Of a stretch of DNA of 64,000 bases, positions 35,953-47,100 are shown one piece after another. The position numbers and the translations under genes are program-made. Position 1 is the stretch's first letter; every line of letters starts with the position of its first letter. Source of the stretch: CAZWCE01 sp964632505. Its GTDB lineage: Bacteria; Planctomycetota; Planctomycetia; Pirellulales; Thermoguttaceae. The notes below the pieces were generated by a model, which ran no database searches, was not told the DNA's origin, and saw only the letters and a list, made by a program, of their open reading frames with translations. The stretch covers positions 62,001 to 126,000 of the forward strand of contig CAZWCE010000002.1 of NCBI GenBank assembly GCA_964632505.1. The letters are read 5' to 3'.

Positions 35953-38900
35953 ATGAATCCTGCCGAGATCGCGCTGAAGAAGCGGACGATCGTCTTCGTT
36001 CTCTCCGGATTGATCGCCATCGCGGGGATCATTACCTACCTGCAATTGGGACGTCTGGAATATCCCGACTTCGTGATCAAGATCGCCGTCGTCACGACTC
36101 CGTATCCCGGTGCTTCGCCGTCGGAAGTCGAGGAAGAGGTGACCGATGTGGTCGAGGAGGCGATCCAGGCGATGGGCCAGTTGGACGAGATCTGGTCGGT
36201 CTCGCAGGAGGGGCTCTCGGTCGTCTACGCGGAGATGAAACCCGATTTCACGGCAAGCGAGTTACCGCAAATCTGGGACGAACTGCGAAACAAAGTCCAT
36301 GACTGTCAATCGCAGCTCCCCCCGGGAGCCGGCCCCTCGATGGTCAACGACGATTTCGGCGATGTCTACGGCCTCTTCTACGGTTTAACCAAGAGCTTTC
36401 TGGCCGATGAATACACGCCCGGCGACTACGACGACCTGAAGGAATATGCCGAGGATCTCAAAACCGAACTGCTTTTGTGCCAAGATGTCAAACGTGTTGC
36501 GCTCTGGGGGGTGCAACCCGAGGTGGTCTACATCGAATTGAAGCAGTCGAAACTGGCCAAGTTGGGCATGGCTCCCGAGATGATTTTCGGGGTGTTGCAA
36601 TCGCAGAACCTGGTCTCTCCGTCGGGCAAGGTGAGGATCGCCGATCGTTATGTACGTATCGCGCCGACCGGGGAATTCCCCACCGAAGAGGCGATCGGCG
36701 ATTTGATCATCGGGGATTTGAAAGAGGGAAAGAGCCAGGTCCATTTGAGGGACATCGCCGACATTCGTCGCGGCTATCTCGATCCCCCACGGACCCTGAT
36801 GCGGCTGAACGGAAAGCCGGCAATCGCTCTGGGGATTTCCACCGTCGAAGGCGGAAACGCCGTGACGATGGCCGAGGCGATCGGGACCCGACTCGAGGAA
36901 CTCAAGCCGCTTCGCCCCGACGACATCGAAATGCAGGAGATCTCCAATCAGGGAGAAACGGTCAACCGAGCGGTGAACAGCTTCATGGTGAATCTAGTCG
37001 AGTCGGTGAGCATCGTCATCATACTTTTGATGATCTTCATGGGCTGGCGTAGCGGACTGCTGATCGGCGTGGTCCTCATTTTGACCATTCTGGCGACGTT
37101 CATCTACATGTGGATCTTCGACATCACCCTGCAGAAGATTTCCCTGGGGGCACTGATTCTCGCGTTGGGGATGCTGGTCGACAACGCGATCGTCGTGGCC
37201 GAAGGAATCCTCGTGAACGTGCAGCGTGGCATGAATCGCGAGGAGGCGGCCGTCAAGACGGTTCGGCAAACGCAGTGGCCGCTGTTCGGTGCGACGCTCA
37301 TCGCGATCCTCGCCTTCATGGCGATCGGTTTCGCTCCCGGAAATGTGGGCGAGTTCTGCCGCTCTCTGTTCTGGGTGCTCATGGCCTCGCTCTTTTTCAG
37401 TTGGATTTTCGCCGTCACGCTCACGCCGGTGTTGAGCGTCATGTTCCTGCAGATCCCCGATACGAAATCGGACGATCCCTTCGACAACCGCTTCTTCCGC
37501 GGATACGTTCGCATGTTGCACGGAGTTCTCAAGGCTTGGCCCGTTTCACTGGCGGCGATCATCGCGATTCTCGGCATCTCGATCTGGGCTTTCGGTCTCA
37601 TTCCCGACTATTTCTTCGGGAAGTCGGAAGAACCCCGTTTCTACGTCGACTACTGGCGCCCGCAGGGGAGCCATATCGAAAAGACTTCCGAGGATCTGAA
37701 GAAGATCGAAGCGTTTCTTCTCGGTCACGAGGAAGTGGAGCAAGTGGCCACGTTCATCGGCCAGGGGACGTTGCGGTTCGTATTGCCGTACGACGCGAAG
37801 GATCCCAACACGGCGTTCGGACAATTGCTGGTGCGGATGAAAAAACGTGAACAGATCGACATGATGGAAGAGAAGCTCGATCGCTTTTTCAAGGAGAACT
37901 TTCCGGATTCGGAACCGATGATGATCCGCTTCGCGAACGGTCCGCCGGTGACGTACCGCATCGAGGCTCGTTTCCGCGGACCCGACTCCATGGTGCTGCA
38001 CGAACTGGTCGAAGAAGCGAAGGCGATCATGCGCGAGCACGACGCGATCGACGTTTCGGACGACTGGCGTCAGCCGGTGCAGGTGATGCGACCGGTCTTC
38101 GCCGAATCGGTCGCCCGAAAGACCGGTGTCGCCCGCTCCGATGTGCTTCATGCATTGCACACGGTGTATAACGGGATGACGATCGGGGTGTACCGGGAGC
38201 AGGACGAGCTGCTGCCCATCATCGTCCGGCCGCCGAAAGATGAGCGGGACACCTACCAGGACATCGCGAACGTGCATGTCTGGAGTGGCCCCCTGGAACG
38301 CACTCTCCCGCTGGAGCAGGTGCTGCAGAACACGCAAAACAGCAAATGGGAAGACGCGATGATCAAACGCCGGCAACGTGAACGGACGATCACTGCTCGC
38401 TGCAATCCCCGCGTCGGACTGGCCTCGCCCCTTCTGGCGGAGTTGATGCCGGAAATCGAAAAAACAGATCTGCCCGAGGGGTACACCCTCGAATGGGGCG
38501 GCGAATACGAGGAGTCGAATGAGGGGAAAGAGCCGCTGGCGGTCATGTTCCCGTTCTGCCTCTTGGGGATGTTCGTGCTGCTGATCATGCAGTTCAACGC
38601 CATCCGGCAGCCGGTGATCATCTTCCTTTGCGTCCCGCTCTCGATCATCGGAGTGACCGCGGGGCTTCTGGTGACGAATTTGGCGTTCGGCTTCATGGCC
38701 ATCCTCGGTTTTCTCGGGCTTTCCGGCATGTTGATCAAGAACGCCATCATCCTGATCGACCAGATTGAGATCGACCGAAAGACGCAGGAGAATCCCTATC
38801 ACGCGATCCTTTCGGCGGCGGCAAGTCGTCTCCGGCCGGTGGTACTCGCCTCCGGCACGACCGTCTTGGGCATGACTCCGCTCATTTGGGACCCCTTCTA

Positions 38901-39183
38901 CGCCTCGATGGCGGCAACCATTGCAGGAGGATTGATCATCGGAACCGCGCTGACCCTCATCGTGGAACCACTCTTCTATATGCTCTTCTTCCGGATCACA
39001 CCGACCGGTCTCCCGAAGAAGGAGAAGGGAACGGACAGAGACGATGGCGAAGGAGAAAAGAAGCAAGTGGAAGATGCCTCGAGCGGAGCCTCTCTTGAAG
39101 AAGAGGACGCCGTCGACAACGTGCGGCAAGAGAAGAAGGAAGAAAAGAACGACGATCAATCATCCTCCGAAGACTCGTCCTGA
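35953..39183 (+). CDS. RND-family efflux pump, inner-membrane permease
   Basis: 1076 aa. TM1 at about 13-33, periplasmic porter domains (TTPYPGASPSEVEEEV), TM4 with a single relay Asp and Asn (GMLVDNAIVVAEG, about 408-409), two large loops, and the C-terminal bundle (ILGFLGLSGMLIKNAIILID). The last about 65 residues form an unusual cytoplasmic tail of alternating Lys and Glu/Asp and Ser (KKEKGTDRDDGEGEKKQ...). Third gene of the TetR operon, 51 bp after the adaptor; GAGG upstream of ATG 35953. It is only distantly similar to the pump at 24219, so the two probably have different substrates. Confidence 0.92.
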   Translation: MNPAEIALKKRTIVFVLSGLIAIAGIITYLQLGRLEYPDFVIKIAVVTTPYPGASPSEVEEEVTDVVEEAIQAMGQLDEIWSVSQEGLSVVYAEMKPDFTASELPQIWDELRNKVHDCQSQLPPGAGPSMVNDDFGDVYGLFYGLTKSFLADEYTPGDYDDLKEYAEDLKTELLLCQDVKRVALWGVQPEVVYIELKQSKLAKLGMAPEMIFGVLQSQNLVSPSGKVRIADRYVRIAPTGEFPTEEAIGDLIIGDLKEGKSQVHLRDIADIRRGYLDPPRTLMRLNGKPAIALGISTVEGGNAVTMAEAIGTRLEELKPLRPDDIEMQEISNQGETVNRAVNSFMVNLVESVSIVIILLMIFMGWRSGLLIGVVLILTILATFIYMWIFDITLQKISLGALILALGMLVDNAIVVAEGILVNVQRGMNREEAAVKTVRQTQWPLFGATLIAILAFMAIGFAPGNVGEFCRSLFWVLMASLFFSWIFAVTLTPVLSVMFLQIPDTKSDDPFDNRFFRGYVRMLHGVLKAWPVSLAAIIAILGISIWAFGLIPDYFFGKSEEPRFYVDYWRPQGSHIEKTSEDLKKIEAFLLGHEEVEQVATFIGQGTLRFVLPYDAKDPNTAFGQLLVRMKKREQIDMMEEKLDRFFKENFPDSEPMMIRFANGPPVTYRIEARFRGPDSMVLHELVEEAKAIMREHDAIDVSDDWRQPVQVMRPVFAESVARKTGVARSDVLHALHTVYNGMTIGVYREQDELLPIIVRPPKDERDTYQDIANVHVWSGPLERTLPLEQVLQNTQNSKWEDAMIKRRQRERTITARCNPRVGLASPLLAELMPEIEKTDLPEGYTLEWGGEYEESNEGKEPLAVMFPFCLLGMFVLLIMQFNAIRQPVIIFLCVPLSIIGVTAGLLVTNLAFGFMAILGFLGLSGMLIKNAIILIDQIEIDRKTQENPYHAILSAAASRLRPVVLASGTTVLGMTPLIWDPFYASMAATIAGGLIIGTALTLIVEPLFYMLFFRITPTGLPKKEKGTDRDDGEGEKKQVEDASSGASLEEEDAVDNVRQEKKEEKNDDQSSSEDSS

Positions 39184-39309
39184 GGGAAGAACGAAGTCTT
39201 TCTTTCCAGTTTTTTCTAAGCGGAATGATTGGATTGCCGGAATGATCTTTGATATCATGAGTGGCGACGGCGATCTTTCCCATGCGTACCTTCTTCCGGA
39301 GGAGAAACG

Positions 39310-41031
39310 ATGCGGTGCGATTTCCCCTATGCTGATGGCTCCCGAATGATTTCACTTCTTCTCGGTCTGGTTCTTGTCCCGTGGACTTCCCTCTTCACGC
39401 TCGCCGAATCGCCCAGCGATCAAGCGCAGGAGGTGGCGAAGGTGGTCCGCCATGAGACGCTCCTGCCCCCAAACGGCCCCGAGGGGCGCCCGCTGCCACT
39501 GGTGGGGCACTGGAACATGGGCAGTTACGGCAAAGGGTGGACCTCGACGCGGCAGATGCAATGGATCAACGAAGGTCGTTACCTGCTGCCCTGGTTCGGG
39601 TGGCCGCAACCTAGAAACGTGGGGCTTTCCAAAGACGGAGAAGCTCAAGAGACCGCGCCTTACGTCGAATACTTGCAATTCTGCAAGGAGTTGGATCTGC
39701 CGATCTCCTTCCGCGGAACGCAGTGGGAAGCAATGCTGGTGCGATCGGAGTACCGGGAACGCCCCGTCGAGCAGTGTCCGGCGGTCGTGACCCCGGAAGG
39801 AAAAGCGGTGAAGAAACTGAGTCCGTTCGGACCGATCGAGCCATGGCGGGATCCGGCCGAGTATTATGTGGCGACCGAGGCGATGAAAAAAGCCCAGTCG
39901 ATCTATCCCGATCCCCCTCGAGTGCTTTTCGTCTCCAACAATGAAGCGCCCGACCTTCGCTGGCACCAGGTCGAGGAGCTTTCGAAACGGTATCTCGACC
40001 GGTACGGCAAAGGAAAGCCGGATGACTTCCAACGCCAAAAGGTGAGCGAAGGATGGATGGAACGTTATCCAGTGATGTTCCAGGCGATGCGAGAGGCCTT
40101 GGCCGAAGAAGGCTGGCGCGATCAGATCCGCTTCATCGGTTACGGAGCGTTCGGCCCCTCGCACTTGGGACGGTGGGACGGCTGGAAGGAATATTCCCTG
40201 GCCACCGACCAATGGACCAGCCCCCACTGGCATATCTGGGATGGCGGAAGTCCGTCCTACTACACGCATAACTGGTCCGACATTCGCGATCACCGGGTCT
40301 GGTCGACGCAAGTGGAGGCGATGAACTGGCTCTTCCAACTCGAAGAAGCCTGGCGCGCGAATCCCGATTTCTGGTGGGAGCTCTCCATTTGGGACGGGAA
40401 CCAGGGTGCATGGAAACCGGGCATGCCCTGCGACGAAGAGATGCTCAAGAAATCCAAGGCCTGCCAATACATGGATGATGGACAGAGCTACACCCCCGAA
40501 CGTTTCGCCGGATGGTTGCAGTACGGCATGTGGCTCTTGCGTCCGAGGGTGATTCGAGAATTTCGCGGCAGCACCGTCGCGATTGAACCTTGGATGGCCT
40601 ATTTTCGGGAGATTCTCGACGCCGTCGGCCGGGTCCATCAGAGTCCGGTCCTCTCCCGTTTCTGGCGGCACGGCCGCCTGGTTCCCAATACCGAGCACCG
40701 GCACCCGTTTCAGGCGAATCTCCCGGATCGTTTGCGGAGCATTCATCGGTGGTATCTGCTCGATACGAACCTGGATCCACCACGTCCCTGGAACCAGAAG
40801 ACCAACCTCCCGGTATTCGCGCTAGCGCTCGAGATGGGCGAAGGCGAAGAAAGGAGTTGGTTGCTCTACGCCCATTCCCCCTTGGAGGATCGAGAAGAGG
40901 TCATCATCGAGCTTCCCGGCTTCGGTCCCGTGACGACGGAAGTCCCCAGAGCAGGGATCTTTCTGCAAGTCGATCAGGCCGGCAGGAAATGGTCGCCGGT
41001 GGAAATTGCCCGGAAACGATCAATTCCATGA
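39310..41031 (+). CDS. Exported protein of unknown family, possibly a TIM-barrel glycosidase
   Basis: 573 aa. The start at ATG 39310 was chosen because GGAGGAG (39298-39304) lies five bases upstream; the signal-like helix (MISLLLGLVLVPWTSLFTLA) begins at residue 13. Aromatic-rich sequence with WNMGSYGKGW, SNNEAPDLRW (a possible NE acid/base motif) and WWELSIWDG (possible nucleophile Glu) is reminiscent of clan GH-A barrels, but I cannot place it in a named family. C-terminal part has a beta-sandwich feel (SWLLYAHSPLEDREEVIIELPG). Its stop overlaps the next start (ATGA), so the two are coupled. Confidence 0.82.
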   Translation: MRCDFPYADGSRMISLLLGLVLVPWTSLFTLAESPSDQAQEVAKVVRHETLLPPNGPEGRPLPLVGHWNMGSYGKGWTSTRQMQWINEGRYLLPWFGWPQPRNVGLSKDGEAQETAPYVEYLQFCKELDLPISFRGTQWEAMLVRSEYRERPVEQCPAVVTPEGKAVKKLSPFGPIEPWRDPAEYYVATEAMKKAQSIYPDPPRVLFVSNNEAPDLRWHQVEELSKRYLDRYGKGKPDDFQRQKVSEGWMERYPVMFQAMREALAEEGWRDQIRFIGYGAFGPSHLGRWDGWKEYSLATDQWTSPHWHIWDGGSPSYYTHNWSDIRDHRVWSTQVEAMNWLFQLEEAWRANPDFWWELSIWDGNQGAWKPGMPCDEEMLKKSKACQYMDDGQSYTPERFAGWLQYGMWLLRPRVIREFRGSTVAIEPWMAYFREILDAVGRVHQSPVLSRFWRHGRLVPNTEHRHPFQANLPDRLRSIHRWYLLDTNLDPPRPWNQKTNLPVFALALEMGEGEERSWLLYAHSPLEDREEVIIELPGFGPVTTEVPRAGIFLQVDQAGRKWSPVEIARKRSIP

Positions 41032-42497
41032 TGATGCAGCACTCCCAACACGCGAATACCAAGCCGGTGATCGGGCTGACGGGCGCGACCGGCTACGTGG
41101 GAGGGCGTCTGCTGACGCGGCTGCAAAACTCGGGCTATCCCGTCGCCTGCATGACGCGGCGACCGGAAAATCTGTCCCATCGGAAACAACCGGGAACCGA
41201 GATCCGGCATGGCGATGTGATGGATGCCGCTTCGCTCGAAACGGCACTGGCGCAAGTGGAGGTCGCGTTCTATCTGGTGCACCGATTGGGCGATCGCGTC
41301 GATTTCGAAGAGATGGAAGCCCGGGGGGCGGAGCACTTCGCCGCCGCGGCGAAGAAGAACGGCGTGAAGAAGATCATCTATCTCAGTGGGCTCGGACGCG
41401 ACGGGCCCGATTTGTCACCGCATTTGCGGAGCCGTCACCGGGTCGGAGAACTGCTGCGTGCCTCGGGTATTCCGGTCATTGAGCTCCGCGCCTCGATCAT
41501 CCTCGGCTCAGGCAGCCTTTCTTATGAAATGATCCGATCACTGGTGGAACGTTTACCAGTAATGATTTGTCCACGTTGGGTCGGAACCCCCACGCAGCCG
41601 ATCTCCATCGAGGATGTTCTGGATTACTTGATGCATTCGATTCCACTTGCGTCCTCGGAGAACCGCGTCTACGAAATCGGCGGACCGGAACCGACCTCCT
41701 ACGGAGGCATCATGATGGAGTACGCCCGGCAGCGTGGCCTGAAAAGGAGAATGATTCCTGTGCCCTTATTGACGCCACGGCTTTCCAGCCTCTGGCTGGG
41801 TTTGGTCACGCCCGTCTATGCCCGGACCGGCCGAAAGTTGGTCGAGGGATTGAAAAATCCGACAGTGGTGGAAGATCCTCGGGCCTTGAACGATTTCCCG
41901 ATCCGGCCGATGTCGCTTGCCGACGCGCTCGAGCGTGCGCGCATCTTCGAGGATCGCGAAATGGCGGAAACCCATTGGTTCGAGGCGGTCTCCTCGGCGG
42001 GGCGTTTGCCGAGTTGGGGAGGCAAGCGGTACGGGTCCCGGTTGGTGGATTTTCGAGAAACCTATTTGCCCGTCACGCCGGAGGAGGCGTTTCACGTCGT
42101 CCGATCGATCGGCGGAAAGAACGGGTGGTATTTTGCGGATTGGCTCTGGAAGATCCGCGGGGCGATCGATCTTCTCGTCGGTGGTGTAGGACTCCGCCGT
42201 GGTCGCCGTCACCCAACCGATCTTCGCGTGGGCGATCCGGTCGATTTCTGGCGGGTGGAATCATTCGAGCCGAATGCGGCCTTGCGGCTTCGTGCGGAAA
42301 TGCGTTTGCCGGGCCGAGCATGGCTTGAATTCGAGGTCGAAAAATCGGAGAATGGCTGTTATCTGCGGCAAACAGCGGTTTTCGATCCGTTGGGACTCGG
42401 CGGCGTCGCTTACTGGTACGGCATCTACCCACTGCACGCCATGGTGTTTCGCGGCATGCTTCGAGGAATCGCCAAAGAAGCGATCCAGTCTCGATAG
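41028..42497 (+). CDS. NAD(P)-binding SDR-type protein with C-terminal DUF2867-like domain
   Basis: 489 aa. ATG 41028 overlaps the previous stop (ATGA); in-frame ATGs at 41031 and 41034 also exist. The N-terminus has TGATGYVGGRLL, a Rossmann NmrA/atypical-SDR motif, and the segment KKIIYLSGLGRDGPDLS. The C-terminal about 150 residues (DWLWKIRGAIDLLVGGVGLRRGRRHP...DPLGLGGVAYWYGIYPLHAMVF) match the DUF2867 type found fused to such dehydrogenases. The reaction is unknown. Cytoplasmic, in contrast to its exported upstream partner. Confidence 0.87.
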   Translation: MMMQHSQHANTKPVIGLTGATGYVGGRLLTRLQNSGYPVACMTRRPENLSHRKQPGTEIRHGDVMDAASLETALAQVEVAFYLVHRLGDRVDFEEMEARGAEHFAAAAKKNGVKKIIYLSGLGRDGPDLSPHLRSRHRVGELLRASGIPVIELRASIILGSGSLSYEMIRSLVERLPVMICPRWVGTPTQPISIEDVLDYLMHSIPLASSENRVYEIGGPEPTSYGGIMMEYARQRGLKRRMIPVPLLTPRLSSLWLGLVTPVYARTGRKLVEGLKNPTVVEDPRALNDFPIRPMSLADALERARIFEDREMAETHWFEAVSSAGRLPSWGGKRYGSRLVDFRETYLPVTPEEAFHVVRSIGGKNGWYFADWLWKIRGAIDLLVGGVGLRRGRRHPTDLRVGDPVDFWRVESFEPNAALRLRAEMRLPGRAWLEFEVEKSENGCYLRQTAVFDPLGLGGVAYWYGIYPLHAMVFRGMLRGIAKEAIQSR

Positions 42498-42667
42498 CTA
42501 CTCATGCTTGAGACCTATTCACTCCTCTTTTCCGTAACAGGGGTTCAAGGAAATCGTTGATGGTTTTTTTCTTTCGAAGCATTTTCGGCCGACGACGACG
42601 AGAAGATCACCGGCCTTCCCCTCGTTGTCCATCTTCGACGGCATGGCGCCGCCCCGGGAGGAACTCC

Positions 42668-44170
42668 ATGAAAAGTTTCATTTTGACGGTACTGGTTCTG
42701 GCGGTTTCCCCCGCCTCTTCACTTGCCGAGAAAGGCGATAATCGGGAAGCGAGTCGTCCACCAGATCGCTGGAACGTCCTCAAGCAGAATTATCCCCGCG
42801 AACCGATCGTTAAGCACTATCGCGGCGATGTTTGCATTGTGGGTGGGGGAAGCGCCGGACTTGGGGCGGCGATCGCGGCGGCACGCGAGGGGGCGAAGGT
42901 GATTCTCGTGGAACGCCAAAAACGGCTGGGCGGAACGGGAGTGAACGCGATGGTGTCGAACTGGGAACCGGGACCCGGCTGTTCGATCGCCCGCGAGATG
43001 TACGATCAGATGAAGGCGGTCGGCGGCGCCGGGGTGGCCGTGCGCCGTCCCGTTTCGACCGATGCACCGATGGGGTATCACCTCGTCGATCCGGAGGAAC
43101 CGTACGAAAACAGTCTCCTGCGAGCGATTCCGCCAAAGGGAGGACTCCGACGCCTCCCCTACCAACCGGAGGTGTTCGATCGTGTGGCCCGGAACATGCT
43201 GGCCGAGACCGGAAACGTCCTCGTGCTCGACGAGACGATCTTTTTCGACGCGGAACTCGACCAGACCGGCCGTCAGATCACTTCTCTTTTCGCTCGGAAC
43301 CCGCGGCAAGAGACCGTCCGCCTCGAAGCAGACACCTATATCGACAGTAGTGGCGGCGTCTGGCTTTGCCGGTCGGTCGGATGCGAAGTGATGCTGGGGA
43401 TCGACCCGCGGTCGCGCTTTGGGGAACCGTCGGCTCCCGAGAAGAGTTCGCTACAATTGAACGCGATCTCCCGATGCTATCTGATCCGGCCGGCCGAGAG
43501 TCCCCAGCCCGCGCCGCCGCCCGAGGAATCGGTTCGTTTTCCAAAATGCGCCTTCGTGACCGGCTGGAAAGACGGCCCGCAGACGGTCAACCCGATGCCG
43601 ATGCTTCCCGGCAAGGCGCTGATCGAGCTCGGTTATGAAGAGAGCCTTCGGCGAACGGAAAAGCAGGCCAGGGCACACTGGCACTGGTTGCAGCAGATTC
43701 AGGAGTTTCAAGGATATGAATTGGCGGAGATCGCCCCGATGCTCGGCATTCGGGAAAGTTACCGGGTGGTGACCGACTATGTGCTCCGAGAAGACGATCT
43801 TCGAAAAGGACTCGGGAAGCAGAACCATTCGGACATCATCGCCATCGCCGATCACCCATGCGACATCCACGGAGCAGGGGGGCACTTGGCTCCGGTCGCC
43901 ACCGCGTACGGGATCCCCTACCGCTGTCTGCTTCCAGCGAGTGGGCCGGAAAATCTCCAGGTGGCGTGTCGCGGCAGCGGCTTCAGCAAGATCGCGGCCT
44001 CGAGCTGCCGATTGCAACGGACGATGATCCAAATGGGGCACGCCGCCGGCATGGCCGCCGCGATGGCGGTCGACGAAGGCGTCCCCCCGCAGCAGATCGA
44101 CGTGGCGGAGTTGGTTCGCCGACTGGATGCGAAATCCCGCTACCCGGCCGAATGGATCTCCAGCGAGTGA
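42668..44170 (+). CDS. Exported FAD-dependent oxidoreductase
   Basis: 500 aa. Signal peptide (MKSFILTVLVLAVSPASSLA), then a Rossmann FAD motif GGGSAG at about 59-64 with VILVERQKRLGGTG. Near the C-terminus, GAGGHL, LLPASGPENLQVACRGSGFS and MGHAAGMAAAMA match the FAD_oxidored family found in many planctomycete glycan loci. ATG 42668 has GGGAGGA upstream. The stop is 12 bp from the stop of the convergent propeller gene. Substrate not known; oxidation of a sugar or polyol is a fair guess. Confidence 0.88.
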   Translation: MKSFILTVLVLAVSPASSLAEKGDNREASRPPDRWNVLKQNYPREPIVKHYRGDVCIVGGGSAGLGAAIAAAREGAKVILVERQKRLGGTGVNAMVSNWEPGPGCSIAREMYDQMKAVGGAGVAVRRPVSTDAPMGYHLVDPEEPYENSLLRAIPPKGGLRRLPYQPEVFDRVARNMLAETGNVLVLDETIFFDAELDQTGRQITSLFARNPRQETVRLEADTYIDSSGGVWLCRSVGCEVMLGIDPRSRFGEPSAPEKSSLQLNAISRCYLIRPAESPQPAPPPEESVRFPKCAFVTGWKDGPQTVNPMPMLPGKALIELGYEESLRRTEKQARAHWHWLQQIQEFQGYELAEIAPMLGIRESYRVVTDYVLREDDLRKGLGKQNHSDIIAIADHPCDIHGAGGHLAPVATAYGIPYRCLLPASGPENLQVACRGSGFSKIAASSCRLQRTMIQMGHAAGMAAAMAVDEGVPPQQIDVAELVRRLDAKSRYPAEWISSE

Positions 44171-44182
44171 ATCGCTCTCTCC

Positions 44183-47100
44183 TCACTTCCCTCCTTTTGG
44201 GACCATGCAGTGGACGGTTCCATCGCTCAGCGACAAGAAAATCGTTCCCTCGGCGGCGGACATACCGTCCCACTCGGCGGGAGCCGGGAGGGCATGCTCG
44301 GCTACCGGGGTTCCATCTTCCGCGGAGCAGATCGCGAGGGTTCCGCTCGGCGCGGCATCATCAGGCTTCGTCTGGAAAACCGTCGCATGGGACGGAGTGG
44401 TCGCCAAAAAGAGCAGGTCGTTCGCCTTGAGCATCGCCGTGGTCCGAACATTCCAGTCCTGGGTCCAAACCGGGGCCGTCTCTTCCTTGGTGGTCTTGCG
44501 AAAATCGGGTTTGGAAGGTTCGCTCGGATCGAAGGGACGATTCTCTCGTTCGAACAACTGGTACTTCCCATTGGAGTCGCCCTTGCGCCGGACTCCCCAG
44601 ACCGCCGTCTCGTCGAAGACCATCATCACACCGACCGGAACCGCGATGTTCGGCTGCCAGCGGCCGGGCCGATTGGCGATCCAAGAATAAGCGACCGGGA
44701 TGCGGCTGAAATCGCCCGTGCCGAGCACCCAGTGGGATCGATGGTTCTCGTTGTCGTCCAGAAGGCTCGAGGTCGCAAAGAGGTGGCGGGAGAGGTTCTC
44801 GCTCCTTTCCAACTCCGGTGAGAACTTCGCTTGATGAAGGTACACGTTCTCTCCGTCGCTGACCAGCACATCGGAGACCGTTCCGGCGGCCATCGAGAAG
44901 GCGTCGCTCCGGTCCGATTGGAGAAAGGTTTTGTAATCGGTTTCGTTCTGGGAGATGACGATTTTGTGCGACTCATCCTTTTCGGCAACTTTTCCCCGGT
45001 ACTCGGGATGCTCGCTCCGGAAGCGGTGCTCGTGAAGGACCTTGCCGGTTTTCGGATCCAGGCCGTAAAGGGTGATGCCCTCATCGAGCCAACTCGATCG
45101 CCCCGCCGAAACATAGGCGACGCCGTCGAGCACCAGTACACTTCCGTGAACCGGCCAGAGAGATTCGAGTTGGTTATACGACACCGCACGGAGATCGGCC
45201 GGAGCGGCGAGGAATCGCCATTGGAGCCGTCCATCATCCAGAGAGAGGCAGGTGACCCGACCGTCGGCGCTTCCGAACAGGACACGCGATTGGTGAATCG
45301 TCGGCGGGGAATCGATCCGCCCGCCGGCAACATGACGCCATAGCGGTTTGCCGGTTTCTTGATCCAATGCGACGACCACACCGGCATCTTTTCGCGCCAC
45401 CAAGACCTTGCCATGGGCGACGACCGGCTGGGTGAGCGGACCACCGACGGAAGTCGTCCAGCCTGGGGAAAGATCGGAGGAGACCTCCGTCGAAGCCACA
45501 CTGCTGCGCAGGGGATCGTGCCGGAAGGTCGGCCATTGGCCCGTGCTTTCCGAGGAATTCTCCCGGGCACCGAATGCCGGACCTCGCTCGAGTCGGTCCG
45601 TCTCTTCCAGCCGGAATGCACGGTCATCGACGACACGGCTCTCGGGCGTGAGCGCCCAGAATCCCCGGAGTTTCGACTCCATGTAGCATCCGCAGGAGTG
45701 GGGCGGAACGTAGATCATCCCGTTGGCCGGAAGGATGCCGTACTGGCAAGTCCCGCGGACCCAATTGTTCCGGGAATGCTGTTGCCCGCGAAGGTCCAAC
45801 ATTTCGATGCCGCGTTTTCCCATCAGAATGAACCGTTCGGTCGCCTTTTCGCGGTAGCAGCGATGGTGATGTCCGGCCGTTTGCAGATCGACCGCCACGA
45901 CATTGGTCGCCACCACTTCGCCGGTATGCAGATCGCGGCCTTCACTAAAGTCCTTCACCGGCGGGGGCGAGATGGAATCGCTGGGATGATGCCCCTGCCA
46001 GACGACGCCGTCGATGACGAACACGTCGACCGGGGCATGAAAACCGGCCCCGGCCCAACTTTCCCAAAGTTTCTTTCCGTCGTTGGCCGAAACGGCAACC
46101 AGCTTGCCGGCGAGCTTGGCCAGAACCACATCCTCGGCCACGATCAGCGTGTTGACGCCGAAATGGACCTTCGTCCGATTCAGCTTCTTGTCGCTCTCGT
46201 AATAATCCCATCGCTTCCGACCGTTCTTCCGATCGAGACATACCACCCCTTCATCGGCCTGGATGAAAACGGACTTGTCGTCGGCGGCCAGCGTTTCGGG
46301 GAGGAGATTCGCATCCGCGGGTCTCCATTTCCAGGATGATTGGCCCGTGGCAAGATCCACGGCGGTGATCGCCTTCCGGTTCCCCATTTTGAACAGCCCT
46401 TTGAAGTCCGGATGGCCGGCCGTCTGCTCCGCGACCGGATCGCCGGTGAGCGCCAGAAGCTGCCCGTCGGAGACGACGATCTCTTCGACCCCTTCGGTCT
46501 CCGGGAAGGTCCTCAAGGTTTCTCCGGTGGCAGCGTCGAGTTCCGCGAGGGGAGCATTCAGGCCCAGCGGCAGATAGAGTCGGTCGCCGTCGGCCACCAT
46601 CAGACGGGGCAACTGGGCGGGACCGGATCGAAAACGATGTCGGTGGCTCGCCCAAGAATCGATCGGTTTCTTCCAAAGCGTCACGCCGCTGAAGGCGTCT
46701 CGGGCGACCACGACCCAACGTCCCGGCAGGGTGATGTTCGAAGCCGGTGCCTGGTCGAGAATCATGAAAATGCGTCCACGATCGGTCACCACGGAGCTGA
46801 TGCTGTTGAGCTTATGGTGATTTCGAGTCCACTCGGGACCTCCGAGCCACTGCATGTGCCGCGGGGGACCGACGGCCGAATCGTTCGCCACGGCGTTGTT
46901 GGTCGCATCATAGAGATAATGGGTCCAGTGGTCGTACGCCTTCGGATAGGGTTTTTGTTGCTTTTTCCAGCCGGTTCCCCCTTTTTCATATATTTCCCCA
47001 TAAGGCGCCAACACCCGATCCAACTCGGCGTCGGGAATATCAAACTGCTCCTGCAGAATGACCCGATTGGCGATTTGATCGACCAGGGGAAGATGCTTTC

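Noticed and set aside
37546..39159. A 537-codon frame opposite the second RND pump
   Set aside because: Antisense shadow of a pump with complete RND motifs; no ribosome site or domain.
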